A DNA stretch of 64,000 nucleotides from Desulfobotulus alkaliphilus (GCF_007830435.1 NZ_VLLC01000007.1:62001-126000); one strand, 5' to 3'; counted from the stretch's first letter, positions 44,438 through 54,528 are shown. The notes: generated from the letters alone by a model not told the origin. Made by a program: numbers and translations.

Positions 44438-47400
44438 ACTCAAAAGGTTTTTTGTAAGCGATATCAAGGCAGGGGATAACATTCTGCGCAATGGCTTTGT
44501 GCCCGTGTTCCGGGAGGATGGCGATGCGGACCATGGGGTGCTTTTTGCCGCCAACGGCACCTGCAAAACCACCCTCTTATCCTTTATCCTCAGCGTATTC
44601 AGCCCCTCAAAGCAACGCTTTGTACAGCATCTGCAATCCGGCGGGGATAAAAGCCTGGACCAGTATCTGATTCCCGGCCGTCCTGCCATTGTCATGCTGG
44701 ATCTGGCCATGGTGCTGCAACCCACCCTCTTTGAGGCAAAACCCGTGGATCATCTGGTTCTGGGCCAGCTTCTCTACCGGCACCGCAGCACGCCGGACCG
44801 CATGGACCGCAGCTTTTTTCTGGCCCAGTCCGCTGATTTTTTTGACACCCTCCGCAGCCAGTGGGATGGACTTTTAGATCAGGAAAAGCCCTATCAGGCC
44901 TTAAAGGATTTCATGGCCCCCCTTGTCCAGCAGACCACAAGCCAGAAGGAATGGGAGGAAACCCTGGAAGGGCTTGGGCTTGATCCCTGGCTCATTGACC
45001 GTCAGGTGGATTTTGCCCGCACGGAAGGGGGCATCAAGGATGCCTTCCGTTTTAAATCCGAAGGGGATTTTTTAAGCTTCTTCCTTGGCTGCGTGACGGA
45101 TATGGATGCGGCCAAAGACCTGCGTGAGCGCATGGATCAGGACTTAAGCAAGATGAAGGACCGGCCGAGAAAACGGGCCCAGCTTCAGGCCGTACGGAGC
45201 TTAAAGGAACGCATCGCCGATTTTGACACCTTCGCCGCCCTCTGGCGCAGCGCAGGAAAAGCCATTGAAGCATGGCGGATGCAGCTGGGAGAAGCCAGCC
45301 ACCTTCTCCATGGCGCAGAGGCTTCTTCCCGGACAGAGATGGAAGCCCTTGAAAGGGAGCAGGGGGAAACCGAAGGCTCTTTGAAAACCCTTCAGACCGA
45401 TCTGGAAACCACCCGAAGCAATATCCTTTATCTGGAACATTTCAACCTCTCCTGTGAAATGGAAGAGGGAGAAAAAAGCCTTCAGCATACCATGAAGGAA
45501 AGCGAGGAGCTTAAGGCTGAAAAAAGCGCCCTTCTTGCTGCGGATTTCATGGCCGATATCCGAAAGAATCAGGCCGAAGCAGCCACAAAGGAAAAAGCCC
45601 TCGCCGAAGCAGGCGAAGAAATCACTCCCTTGCAGGAAAAGGTGAAAACCCTTGCGGCCCAGTACCATCTGCGTCTCGGTGCAGACCGCCACGGGCTGAA
45701 AACAATCATGGACAATCTGTGCAGGGAAGAGGAAGAAAGAAGGCAGCATCAGAAGTCTCTGGAAAATAAGCTGCAGACAGAAGAAAGCCTTCAGAAAGCC
45801 CTTGAAAGGGCGCTTGAGGATCTGAACCACAGAATTCGGGGGGCCGAAGCAGGCCTTATCCTGCTGCCCCTTCAGCCCGGAGAAGGACCTTCCGATGCCC
45901 TGAGCCGTCTTCATGGGGAAAAAGCAGCCCTTGAAGACCGCATCTCCATGGTTGAAAAGGAAATGAGGGCCGGGGAAGAAGCCCTGAAGGCCATGGACGG
46001 CAAATGGCGCAGCCTGCTGGAAGCCTCTTCCAAAGCAGAAAGCAAGCGGACCGAAGCCCTCAGGGCCATGGAGGAAGAAGCGGATCTGCGGCGGCGTCTT
46101 CTGGAAGATCCCCATCTTGTGCGCATTTCCGGAACCCTTGATATGGAAGTCAGCTCCGCAGAGCTTCTTTCAAGGCTGGATGCTGCCCTGACACGCAGCG
46201 AGGAGCGTCTCAGAACAAAAGAAAGGCAAACCCTTCAGCTGGAAGAAAAACTGGAAGCCTTAGGGCAGGGAGGGGGCCTTGCCGCCGATGACCTTACCCG
46301 CCGCCTTCTTTCCCATTACCATGAAAAGGGCATTTCACCAGGAGAGCTTAAATCCTATCCCGAATACCTTGCGGATCTCTACCCTTCGCCGGAAACCCTT
46401 GCCAGCTTCATCGAAGGCGATCCGGCCCGGTTCACGGGCATGATGGCGTCCAGTCCGGATATCATTGAACGCATCCTTGAGATGCCGGTGCCTTTCTGGC
46501 TGCACCGGCCCGTGGTGATCTCCACCCCATGCCCTCCCGAGGCGGTCCATGCCGTGGAACAGACCCTGATCCGCCCCCTGACACCCGAGGTCTATTCCAG
46601 GCAGCACATGGAAAAAGTGAGGGATGACTACCAAACAACGCTGGAAAAGATGGTAGGGGAAAGGGAAGAAACCCGGAGCACCCTGAAAGCCATGGAAGGC
46701 GTAAGCCGAAATCTCCACGCCTATCAGGAACGTTTTCCCGATGTCGGAGCTGTGGCGGCCCTGCGTGAACGGGTGGGCAGGGAGGAAAAAAATCTTTCCG
46801 CCATCAGAAATGCCATCGCTGAAACGGAGGCGGGCATGGAAGCCCTCAATGTCTCAAAGGCCGATCTGGAATCCCGATACCGCCATCTGAAAGACCAGCT
46901 TGCAGACCTTTCCCGGATACACCAGCAGGTAAACACCTGGCTCACATCCTTTGCGGATCTCGCAGCATGGCAGGAGGAAAGGGAAAAAAAGATTCTTGAA
47001 AAAAGAACTTTGGAAAAAACCATAAAAGCAGAAGGCAATCTTCTGGAGGAGCTGAAAGAAAAAACCCGCCAAATTCTTATGGATATCCACATATGCAAAA
47101 GTGATCTCAAAAGGCTGGACGAAAAGGCCTCAGAAATAAGTCAGCCCGAGGACAAAAAACTTACGGCTGCCGAGCAGGAAGAAGCCCTGTCCATGGACCT
47201 TCAGACCCTGCATCATCTTCATCATGCGGCAAGGGAAACCCTGAGGCAGATGGGCCATAGCCTTGGCATTGATCTTCTGACGAAAGAATTTGAGGATCTT
47301 CAGGGACGCATAGCAAGGCTTCAGTCCGAATTCGGAGCTTTTGGCCGCAGCCATACCTATGATGAAAAAACAGCAAAAGACTGGGCAGCGCGCAGCTTCA

Positions 47401-48830
47401 GGGAACGGAAGGAAGACCTTGAAATCCTTTCCGGAAAGCTGGAAGCACTGAAAGAGCGTCGCATCCGCATGGAAACGGAACTGGAACACAAAAAAAAGGA
47501 TCAGGCCCGCAGCGAGGCCCTTCTTTCAGAACGCAAAGCCAAAGGCTTTTCTCCGGATCTTGGGGAAGAAGAGCTCAAGGATCAGGATACAGATGCCCTT
47601 TTGTACCAGCTGGAAAGTGAAAAAAGAAAGCGGCAGTCGGACTGCGAAGCCCTTTCTTCCCGCAGTCATCGCCTCAAAGAGAAACTCCGCTATCTTGAAA
47701 AATGGCATCAGGAACTTCGCATTGGCATGGCGGAAAACCAGTCCTTTGAGCCCCTCTGGGATGGAAATTCTCCCCGCCATCCATGGCCGGACCTTTTGGA
47801 ACCGGCCGGAGACAGGATGGCTTCCATCGGAAAGCTGCTGGAAGAGATAAGGGAAATGGCCGCAGCCGAAAGAAAGGATCGTGAGGCCGGAGAAAGCGCC
47901 CGCAGGCGGATGCGGAGCGCCTTTGACCGTCTCCAGACCCACCTTCAGGATGACGCCTGTCGCCATGAACTGCCCGCTGTGGTGGATGCCCTGAGAAGCC
48001 ACGATGCTGAATCCTTAGGCCATCAGGCCGACGACCTGATCCGGCGCTGCGAAGATATCGGCCGTAACATTGAAACGGATCTGGAAATTACCCAGCGCTT
48101 CATGGACAACCTTGTGGATATGCTGCTTCAGTACAGCCGGGATTATCACCAGAAACTGCAGGCCGCAACCAGAGAGCTTCTGCCGGAAACCGTTTTTATT
48201 TACGGCGGAAAACCCATTCTGCGTGCCGGTGTCCGCCTGGATTTTGCCCGTTATCAGGATGCCTTCCGCCAGTCTGTGGAAAACTGGCTCCACCAGCTCA
48301 TGCAGCAGAACCGTCTGCCGGAAGTCAATGCAAAAGCAGGCAACGGCCTTGGCGCTGAACTGCTCTACCAGCTTCTGGGGGCCGCATCCGGCAAAGAGAA
48401 TTTCGGCATCCGCATGCTGAAATGCGATGACTCCGGCAGCACCTACGAGCCCGTGGGAAAGGATCTCGGTTCCGGCGGCGAGGCCCTTACCATCGCCGTC
48501 ATGCTCTATACACTTCTCATCTCCATGCGAAAAAAACGCAGCAGCGCTTCCGAGGGCAGAATTCCCGCCTTTCTCGTTCTGGACAATCCCTTAGGGGTCT
48601 GCAACCGCTCGGACTTTGTGGATGCCCAGCTCAAGGTGGCGGGAAACATGGGGCTTCAGTGCGTCTATTTCACCGGCATCCATGACCGGGAATCCTTAGA
48701 GCTTTTTGAACTGCGTACCGCCATCCGCAAAGGGGATAAAAAACTTGAGATCGACGGCGTTTCCTACAACTGCCTTGAAATCACGGAGCTGAATGTGGAA
48801 AAAACAAAGAAACAGGTGAACAATGGGTGA
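44430..48830 (+). CDS. jetC: Wadjet subunit JetC (SMC/MukB-like ATPase)
   Basis: 1466 residues from ATG 44430 (AAGGAGAATCCC before it). The N-terminal head has a P-loop variant FAANGTCKTTLLSF (residues 39-52). Two very long coiled-coil arms (about 200-660 and 770-1180) flank a compact hinge-like region around 640-760 (EYLADLYPSPETLASFIEGD, FWLHRPVVISTP). The C-terminal head has the signature GSGGEALTIAVMLY and Walker B AFLVLDNPLGV. In the P-loop, Cys45 stands where GxxxxGK(T/S) has Gly. In Walker B, Asp is followed by Asn instead of Glu. Some SMC-like families share the latter, so inactivity should not be assumed. The gene ends with an 8-base overlap with an araC start codon. Confidence 0.85.
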   Translation: MFRLKRFFVSDIKAGDNILRNGFVPVFREDGDADHGVLFAANGTCKTTLLSFILSVFSPSKQRFVQHLQSGGDKSLDQYLIPGRPAIVMLDLAMVLQPTLFEAKPVDHLVLGQLLYRHRSTPDRMDRSFFLAQSADFFDTLRSQWDGLLDQEKPYQALKDFMAPLVQQTTSQKEWEETLEGLGLDPWLIDRQVDFARTEGGIKDAFRFKSEGDFLSFFLGCVTDMDAAKDLRERMDQDLSKMKDRPRKRAQLQAVRSLKERIADFDTFAALWRSAGKAIEAWRMQLGEASHLLHGAEASSRTEMEALEREQGETEGSLKTLQTDLETTRSNILYLEHFNLSCEMEEGEKSLQHTMKESEELKAEKSALLAADFMADIRKNQAEAATKEKALAEAGEEITPLQEKVKTLAAQYHLRLGADRHGLKTIMDNLCREEEERRQHQKSLENKLQTEESLQKALERALEDLNHRIRGAEAGLILLPLQPGEGPSDALSRLHGEKAALEDRISMVEKEMRAGEEALKAMDGKWRSLLEASSKAESKRTEALRAMEEEADLRRRLLEDPHLVRISGTLDMEVSSAELLSRLDAALTRSEERLRTKERQTLQLEEKLEALGQGGGLAADDLTRRLLSHYHEKGISPGELKSYPEYLADLYPSPETLASFIEGDPARFTGMMASSPDIIERILEMPVPFWLHRPVVISTPCPPEAVHAVEQTLIRPLTPEVYSRQHMEKVRDDYQTTLEKMVGEREETRSTLKAMEGVSRNLHAYQERFPDVGAVAALRERVGREEKNLSAIRNAIAETEAGMEALNVSKADLESRYRHLKDQLADLSRIHQQVNTWLTSFADLAAWQEEREKKILEKRTLEKTIKAEGNLLEELKEKTRQILMDIHICKSDLKRLDEKASEISQPEDKKLTAAEQEEALSMDLQTLHHLHHAARETLRQMGHSLGIDLLTKEFEDLQGRIARLQSEFGAFGRSHTYDEKTAKDWAARSFRERKEDLEILSGKLEALKERRIRMETELEHKKKDQARSEALLSERKAKGFSPDLGEEELKDQDTDALLYQLESEKRKRQSDCEALSSRSHRLKEKLRYLEKWHQELRIGMAENQSFEPLWDGNSPRHPWPDLLEPAGDRMASIGKLLEEIREMAAAERKDREAGESARRRMRSAFDRLQTHLQDDACRHELPAVVDALRSHDAESLGHQADDLIRRCEDIGRNIETDLEITQRFMDNLVDMLLQYSRDYHQKLQAATRELLPETVFIYGGKPILRAGVRLDFARYQDAFRQSVENWLHQLMQQNRLPEVNAKAGNGLGAELLYQLLGAASGKENFGIRMLKCDDSGSTYEPVGKDLGSGGEALTIAVMLYTLLISMRKKRSSASEGRIPAFLVLDNPLGVCNRSDFVDAQLKVAGNMGLQCVYFTGIHDRESLELFELRTAIRKGDKKLEIDGVSYNCLEITELNVEKTKKQVNNG

Positions 48831-48945
48831 TGTCATCTGTTCATGGCAGACATGCCTGCCCCAAGGCAAATCCCTTGTCTGGCCCGATGGCTGCAGGGAT
48901 CTGACTGCCATTATTCCGAAAAATCAGCCTCCAGATCGGATCTGA
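48701..48945 (+). repeat. Left copy of a ~240-bp duplication (jetC 3' end + araC 5' end)
   Basis: This segment aligns almost end to end with 54529-54766. Here the jetC part is intact and the araC part is a stub. At 54529 the jetC part is degraded and araC is whole. The araC halves are nearly identical (a clear large majority of bases match by eye). The jetC halves are more diverged. It marks the left border of the 5.6 kb insert. Confidence 0.85.
48823..48945 (+). pseudogene. AraC-family regulator stub (first 40 codons)
   Basis: ATG 48823 opens MGDVICSWQTCLPQGKSLVW, then PDGCRDLTAIIPKN and stops at 48943-48945. The same start (MDDVLCSWKVCLPQGRSLVW) belongs to the complete regulator at 54639. 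The DNA-binding domain is missing, so this is a cut-off copy. It overlaps the jetC stop by 8 bases. Confidence 0.85.
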
Positions 48946-49030
48946 GGGTTGCTTTGAAAGCTTCCTATAAGGTATGCTTAATTCATTTTTTTTGAAAATG
49001 AGAAAAAATGTCCAAAAAGGAGGAAAAACC

Positions 49031-52000
49031 ATGAGTGATTCTAATTCGCACAGAAGTTTTTCTGATCAAGTCATACGGACAGGCTTATTAGTTATCCTTG
49101 CTTTGGTCATGATTGCTTGTGATGGTGGATCATCTTCACCAACTTCAAAAGACAGTGAATCCAAACCAGAAAAAGTAATTCTGCCTTCATTGGTTCAGTA
49201 TTTTCCAGACAGTGGGCCGGCTGGAAGTGCCGTTTACCTTCAATTCAGCGAGTCGCTCATTCAAATATCTTCAAACCTGGAGGCTACATTTAACGAAGAA
49301 CCTGTTGTTATAAAAGGATATACAGAAGATATTGCAGAAATATTCATCCCACCCAACGCCGTGCCAGGCAGCACTGGCATTATTCAAATCCAAACGACAG
49401 ACTCCAAAGCACCACGCATTACTTTCAATGTAACTAAACCCAAAGCCATTCGCATAACCAGCCAAACCATTGAGCCATCCGGTACAGAGCAGGTAATAGG
49501 GTATGAGGACACTCTGAAGCTCACCATACCCGCAGGACTTATTGACCAACCACGCAATCTGACCATTGATGTTATTGATAATGCTCCACCAAGCAGCCTT
49601 AACCCCTTTAACCGGGTAGCAGTAGACATTACCATAGACGGGCTCACTCAGCTTGACAAAACCATTGAAATAGCAATGGCGTATAATACAAATGGACTCA
49701 ATCCGGACTATGGTCCAGGTGAGCAACTTTTTGCCCAGCGCTTTGATAGCGATACTGGCCTATGGGTTGACCTGCCGCTTCAGGTAGATGAAGAAACCCA
49801 AACAGCTTATATTTATACCGATCATCTTAGTTACATTGCCCTTGTCGGCACTGCAGCGGGGTTAATGACTGCATACAGCCCAGCAGCAGTCGCCACCGGA
49901 GTAGGTGTTACTGGTGCAGTCGCAGCCAGTGGCTGGATAGCAGAGAAGATTGCCTACAGTACCTATACGACCCCTCAAGGTAATTTCCGTATCGTGTACC
50001 GCAACTATGCTACACCTGACAGTAGTGATATAGACAACTGGCAAAAGCCTGCGCTTGCTGCTGGACTGACCGGTTACAACAGCAAGTATCCTAAATATGT
50101 ACAGGATGCAGGTGAGCTGCTTGAAGTTGCTTACCAAAATTATATCCATGCTGGATTAAAACGACCAGGCTCAAGAATTCTCGACATTCCACAGGCTACC
50201 ACTGTCAAAATAAGTGGCGTGTGGCAGACAGCTACTGGAGATTTGCTTAAGGATTGGCGTGGCATCGGCGATGGTGACCAACCACAATATGGTAAAATAT
50301 TCCGTGCTGTACATCTTCCTCTATCAATTTTCACTGATGGGTCGATTAATAATAATGATCTCATTATCATCGGACATGAACTCTTTCACCGTTTCCAGGC
50401 CGAATACTACACTATTCGCCGTTTTCTGAGCTGGGAAAATACCGGAGATTACTGGTGGATCGAAGCAACCGCCGAATACGCCGGACATAATGTAGCATGG
50501 GGCAATCTCACCCTTGATGGCCTTGACGCCCTCGTACAGGGCAATTTACTCAGCTATCCCATTGATTCCACCGGCATCAAAGCAGACTGGGGGAGGGACT
50601 ATGAATATGTGAGCGCAACTTTTGTTGACCATCTTGTGCGTAAACAGGGTGTGGACTTTGGAGAACTGATTGAGTTTGTAGCCCGGGGAGAACCTAAAGC
50701 ACAGCTTAACCAGTTTGCCGCATCCAGCCAAACTGGTGGCAGCCTCGGTTGGTGGTATCATCAGTTTGCCCGTGATACTGCCCTTACCAATATGTACCTC
50801 AGCTCTTTTCCACCAGCTAACTTTAATTTGCCACCATCAGCGAGTGCTGAGTACCTTTATAATTTTCAGGTTGCAGAGGCCAATGACATCCTGCACCTTC
50901 CAGAAGAAGCTTTTATGGAAATAGCAGTCGATGGTGATCCGTCTATAGTCGATATTGTTGTGATTCCTGATGGAAAAGAGTTTGCTGAAGCCGACTTTAC
51001 CACATTTCTTTCTGGCCGTCCCCCCCAACAGTGGCAATTACAGACGTGGCAAATCAACAGCCTAAACCCCGGAGACACCATTTATATACTGGCAACCAAT
51101 GATGGATTCTATGGTGAAGAGCACTATGTTAACGCCAGTATAATGGTGGATCATCAGAAAAGCACTGAAGAGGGTAGCGAAACCCTGGTCAGTCATCAGT
51201 TTTATCTTCCCGGCAAATATTCAGCTAAACTCTGGGCCGTTCAAATTGGTCAGGCAACACTCAGTATTGACCCGGATACTTTAAATGAAGCCTTACCGGA
51301 TGAAGAGTACGCATTTTACCTAAACATTGAAGACATACCAAAAAACACAAATAAAATCGAAATATTATGGAGTTTTACCGGCGCTGACGGCGAGATCAGC
51401 CAAGATCAGGCGAGTGTTCCTGTCAGTGAAAACGGCACGGCTACATACACCATCAGGCACACTTTCAAAGAAGTAGCTGAAGAAGGGTTAAGTTTGCTTG
51501 TAACAGTACAGGATAAAGAGACAGCCAGCGAACTCGCCCGGGTAACCGTCCCCATAATGTTTCCTTTTAAAGTAACCATAACCGGCCCCCGCATACTCGT
51601 ATGGGAACTTACCGGTGGAGCCAGCGAAGTTACCCAGAATTTTGAAGCGATGGCCGTTCCTGAAGCTTATTATGAATACAGATGGATTTTTGGAGACGGT
51701 AATACTCAAATAGACAAACCCCTGCCAGGAGAACGCTCAAGTGTCAGTCATACTTATGCAAATCTTAGTGCAGGCGACAAATTGTACCCTCGCATAGAGC
51801 TTTGGGATTTGACGGGTAAAAAACTCGCAGAAGATACTGTCTCCATACATGTAGAGCAAAAAAAGGAATCAGACCATGATATGGAAAGAATTGAACTCTT
51901 GCAGAGTATAGACTGCGGCTGGGATGTGGATTACTCGATACTGGAATATGCTGGCGATGATCGTGGAGAGGGGGGTTTTTGGTATAGAGTTCCATATCTT

Positions 52001-52363
52001 TATACTGTACAGCATGGAGTACATATTCGACTGAGAGACTACCAGTCTTCGCCGTTTGAAATTGTACAGACTTGCTGGCACGTACATCCAGATATTGAAA
52101 ATGCCAATGTGGATCATGGCAATTATTATGGTTCGCTCAAGCATGGCGTATCCAGAATCTGGTTAAGTGACGGAACTCAAACCGCGGAAATTCTCTATAG
52201 AGAAAACAAACACCTATACGTGCTTGATCAAAGGGACCTTGAATCAAATCAACCATGGTGCGCAATAACAGACTATGTTGATAATAACTTTACCCGGCAC
52301 GAGGGTAGCTGCCCATGGGTGGTCCCCTCTCCATATCCGGGCTATATTGAATCCAGCGAGTAA
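49031..52363 (+). CDS. Large lipoprotein with IPT-, ZU5-, metallopeptidase- and PKD-like regions
   Basis: 1110 residues from ATG 49031 (AAGGAGG upstream). A signal peptide ends in a lipobox (LALVMIAC, Cys about 32). It is followed by a Ser-rich linker, an IPT/TIG-like sandwich (VQYFPDSGPAGSAVYLQF), a ZU5-like region (YEDTLKLTIPAGLID), then a zinc-peptidase-like domain: IIGHELFHRFQAEYY with HExxH (about 448-452) and a downstream WWIEATAEYAG that could give the third ligand. Two PKD-like domains follow (ILWSFTGADGE; YRWIFGDGNTQ), and a cysteine-containing C-terminal domain (about 945-1110) unlike anything I know. Probably an outer-membrane or surface lipoprotein. Distinctly AT-rich codons, consistent with acquisition. 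Confidence 0.72.
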   Translation: MSDSNSHRSFSDQVIRTGLLVILALVMIACDGGSSSPTSKDSESKPEKVILPSLVQYFPDSGPAGSAVYLQFSESLIQISSNLEATFNEEPVVIKGYTEDIAEIFIPPNAVPGSTGIIQIQTTDSKAPRITFNVTKPKAIRITSQTIEPSGTEQVIGYEDTLKLTIPAGLIDQPRNLTIDVIDNAPPSSLNPFNRVAVDITIDGLTQLDKTIEIAMAYNTNGLNPDYGPGEQLFAQRFDSDTGLWVDLPLQVDEETQTAYIYTDHLSYIALVGTAAGLMTAYSPAAVATGVGVTGAVAASGWIAEKIAYSTYTTPQGNFRIVYRNYATPDSSDIDNWQKPALAAGLTGYNSKYPKYVQDAGELLEVAYQNYIHAGLKRPGSRILDIPQATTVKISGVWQTATGDLLKDWRGIGDGDQPQYGKIFRAVHLPLSIFTDGSINNNDLIIIGHELFHRFQAEYYTIRRFLSWENTGDYWWIEATAEYAGHNVAWGNLTLDGLDALVQGNLLSYPIDSTGIKADWGRDYEYVSATFVDHLVRKQGVDFGELIEFVARGEPKAQLNQFAASSQTGGSLGWWYHQFARDTALTNMYLSSFPPANFNLPPSASAEYLYNFQVAEANDILHLPEEAFMEIAVDGDPSIVDIVVIPDGKEFAEADFTTFLSGRPPQQWQLQTWQINSLNPGDTIYILATNDGFYGEEHYVNASIMVDHQKSTEEGSETLVSHQFYLPGKYSAKLWAVQIGQATLSIDPDTLNEALPDEEYAFYLNIEDIPKNTNKIEILWSFTGADGEISQDQASVPVSENGTATYTIRHTFKEVAEEGLSLLVTVQDKETASELARVTVPIMFPFKVTITGPRILVWELTGGASEVTQNFEAMAVPEAYYEYRWIFGDGNTQIDKPLPGERSSVSHTYANLSAGDKLYPRIELWDLTGKKLAEDTVSIHVEQKKESDHDMERIELLQSIDCGWDVDYSILEYAGDDRGEGGFWYRVPYLYTVQHGVHIRLRDYQSSPFEIVQTCWHVHPDIENANVDHGNYYGSLKHGVSRIWLSDGTQTAEILYRENKHLYVLDQRDLESNQPWCAITDYVDNNFTRHEGSCPWVVPSPYPGYIESSE

Positions 52364-52760
52364 TGGGATTTTGATTTCAGCCTTTTGCTTGGCAACAGTT
52401 ATGCCACAACCTTAATTTATTTACTTTTCAAAGACTTATAGTTTAGGCAAAATAAAAATCTGAAGGACAGTACAGATTACCTGCCCCTGCAACACAGGAC
52501 TGTAAAGCCTGTTGCGGGGGCAGGCCTTTGGTCTCAGTTCCGGGAAGGCCACAGCTACTAATAAAATCGAAACGCACTCGACAGAATATCTTCTCTTTCA
52601 GGCTTAATGAAAATGATCAGGTATTTTTATCTACGTCGAATGGCAAATGATCTTTTTAGTACGTAACACCTCCCCTCGGAATACCGAACCAGACGAACGT
52701 TAATCCCATGCGTACCAAATCAAAAAACAGCTTTTGCCTCACCCCCAAAAGGTGCAAAAT
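52364..52760. other. 397-bp intergenic region inside the insert, with a long hairpin
   Basis: No credible gene. The main structure is an imperfect 15-base stem at 52480-52524 (listed separately). The rest is AT-rich. Confidence 0.45.
52480..52524 (+). other. Strong hairpin between the two cargo genes
   Basis: CCTGCCCCTGCAACA (52480-52494) pairs with TGTTGCGGGGGCAGG (52510-52524), 15 pairs with one G-T, around a 15-base loop. No T run follows (CCTTTGG), so it is not a standard terminator. It could be a weak terminator, an mRNA-stabilising stem or a recombination-associated structure. Confidence 0.55.
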
Positions 52761-54512
52761 ATGAAAAAAAGAATCCTCTACGGCGAAGCCAATTATGCGG
52801 CCATTGTTCGTGAAAACGGATACTTTGTGGATAAAACCGCCTACATCGAAAAACTGGAATCCGTCAAAAATACCGTATTTCTGCGTCCAAGGCGTTTTGG
52901 AAAATCCCTGCTCTGCACCATGCTGGAGTCCTACTATTCGGTTTTATACAAAGATAACTTTGAAGAGCTTTTCGGCCACACATGGATAGGCAAAAACCCA
53001 ACGCCCCTGCACAATACCCTGCTTGTGCTGCATCTGGATTTTTCCACCATTGAGACGGGTGAGCTGGAAGTGATGGAAAAAAGTTTCAACCATACTGTTA
53101 ACTTAAAACTTAAAAGCCTCATACGAAACTGCCATGCATGGCTTAAAAACAGCCCGCCATTTGACCCAGAGGCAAGTGCCACAGCCAATCTTCAAAGCCT
53201 GTTGGATCATTTTTCACCCGACTGGCCCCATCCCCTCTATGTCATCATTGATGAGTACGACAATTTTGCCAACCAGCTCATCACAGGTCATAAAGACCTT
53301 CTTTATAAGCAGCTCATGGCCGATGACGGTTTTTTAAAAACCTTTTTCAAGCTTTTAAAAGAGGGCAGAAAAACCGGAGCCATCCACAATGTTTTCATCA
53401 CTGGCGTTCTGCCCGTTACCATGGATGAACTGGCTTCGGGCTTCAACATTGCCACCTTCATCACCCTGAACCCCAAGTTTGAAAACATGATCGGCTTCAC
53501 CCAGTCTGAAGTGGATTTACTTCTCGATGACATTTACAAAGACTATGACATCCGCCCGGATACCCGCAATGAGGTCCAGGATGTCATTAAAAATCAGTAC
53601 AATGGCTATCATTTTATCAACCCGGAAGGTGAGGCCGTTTATAATTCCACCATTCTCCAGTATTTTCTGAGCTGGCTCTGTGAATTTAAAACCATGCCCA
53701 AACACTTGACGGACATGAACCTCAAAACGGATATCCTGTGGATCAAAAGAATCACCGGCTCCAACCCTGAGCTTACAGAAGATTTTGTCACCCGGCTGAC
53801 AACCGAAAACAGCATTGACTATGACGACACCCTGCTCACCCAGAAATTCAACATGTCCCAATTTTTTGAAAAGGGTTTTTTCCCCATCTCCTTTTTTTAT
53901 CTGGGCATGCTCACCCGGAAAAACGATTTTTCCCTCACTCTCCCCAACCTCAACATGAGAAGAATCTTTGTGGAATACTTCAATGAGCTGCACCGCATTG
54001 ACGTTTCCACCGGCTACGGGGACATGATGCAGCATTTTGTTAAAACCCTTGACCTGAAAGCCCTGTTTGCGGGCTACTGGCAGGAATACGTTTCCCAGCT
54101 TCCCGAAGCCGTTTTCACCAAGGTAAATGAGAACTTCTACCGCACCACCTTTTATGAGCTGTGTTCCCGCTATCTTTCCCGCTGGTTCACCTGGAATGTG
54201 GAACGCTCCTACCCCAAAGGCAGGACGGATCTGGAGTTTGTGGGCAAATTCAATGAATGTTTTGCGGGCATTCGCATGGTCATCGAGTTCAAATACTTTT
54301 CCAATGCCGCCTTTAAAAAATTCAATACCAGCATTGAAAACTTCACCCTGATTCCTGAAGATACGGAACAGATGGCAGGCTATGTGGAAGGGCTTCAAAA
54401 GGAATACCCGGAGGCAAGGGTCAGCCAGCATGTGATTTACTGTTTCGGCAATGGGGGATTCAGGGTGTTTGATACGGCCCCCCTTCCGGCATCAAATGAA
54501 CCTAAAAGCTGA
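52761..54512 (+). CDS. AAA-ATPase-like / PD-(D/E)XK nuclease-like protein (DUF1703 type)
   Basis: 583 residues from ATG 52761. The N-terminal AAA-ATPase-like domain begins YGEANYAAIVRENGYFVDKT, with the family P-loop FLRPRRFGKSLLCTML and a Walker B-like YVIIDEYDNFANQL. The C-terminal part holds a PD-(D/E)XK-like core (KGRTDLEFVGKF..RMVIEFKYFSN; E-x-K in VIEFKY). These proteins are frequent in anaerobes, often in many copies, and are suspected defence or mobile-DNA proteins, but their activity is unproven. Length matches the family. It is second in the insert, 249 bases past the hairpin 3' arm at 52512 and probably with its own promoter. Confidence 0.85.
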   Translation: MKKRILYGEANYAAIVRENGYFVDKTAYIEKLESVKNTVFLRPRRFGKSLLCTMLESYYSVLYKDNFEELFGHTWIGKNPTPLHNTLLVLHLDFSTIETGELEVMEKSFNHTVNLKLKSLIRNCHAWLKNSPPFDPEASATANLQSLLDHFSPDWPHPLYVIIDEYDNFANQLITGHKDLLYKQLMADDGFLKTFFKLLKEGRKTGAIHNVFITGVLPVTMDELASGFNIATFITLNPKFENMIGFTQSEVDLLLDDIYKDYDIRPDTRNEVQDVIKNQYNGYHFINPEGEAVYNSTILQYFLSWLCEFKTMPKHLTDMNLKTDILWIKRITGSNPELTEDFVTRLTTENSIDYDDTLLTQKFNMSQFFEKGFFPISFFYLGMLTRKNDFSLTLPNLNMRRIFVEYFNELHRIDVSTGYGDMMQHFVKTLDLKALFAGYWQEYVSQLPEAVFTKVNENFYRTTFYELCSRYLSRWFTWNVERSYPKGRTDLEFVGKFNECFAGIRMVIEFKYFSNAAFKKFNTSIENFTLIPEDTEQMAGYVEGLQKEYPEARVSQHVIYCFGNGGFRVFDTAPLPASNEPKS

Positions 54513-54528
54513 ACCCTCATCAGGCATG

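Larger units (their letters stand above)
48946..54528 (+). mobile_element. 5.6 kb insert splitting the Wadjet locus
   Basis: The block is bounded by the direct ~240-bp duplications described at 48701 and 54529. Without it the order would read jetC - araC - VOC - jetD. It carries the 1110-aa lipoprotein gene, a strong hairpin and the AAA/PD-(D/E)XK gene, but no transposase or integrase. The lipoprotein gene is more AT-rich than jetC. A single-crossover (Campbell-like) integration of a molecule with a homologous jetC-araC stretch would give this structure. That mechanism is inferred. Confidence 0.65.
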
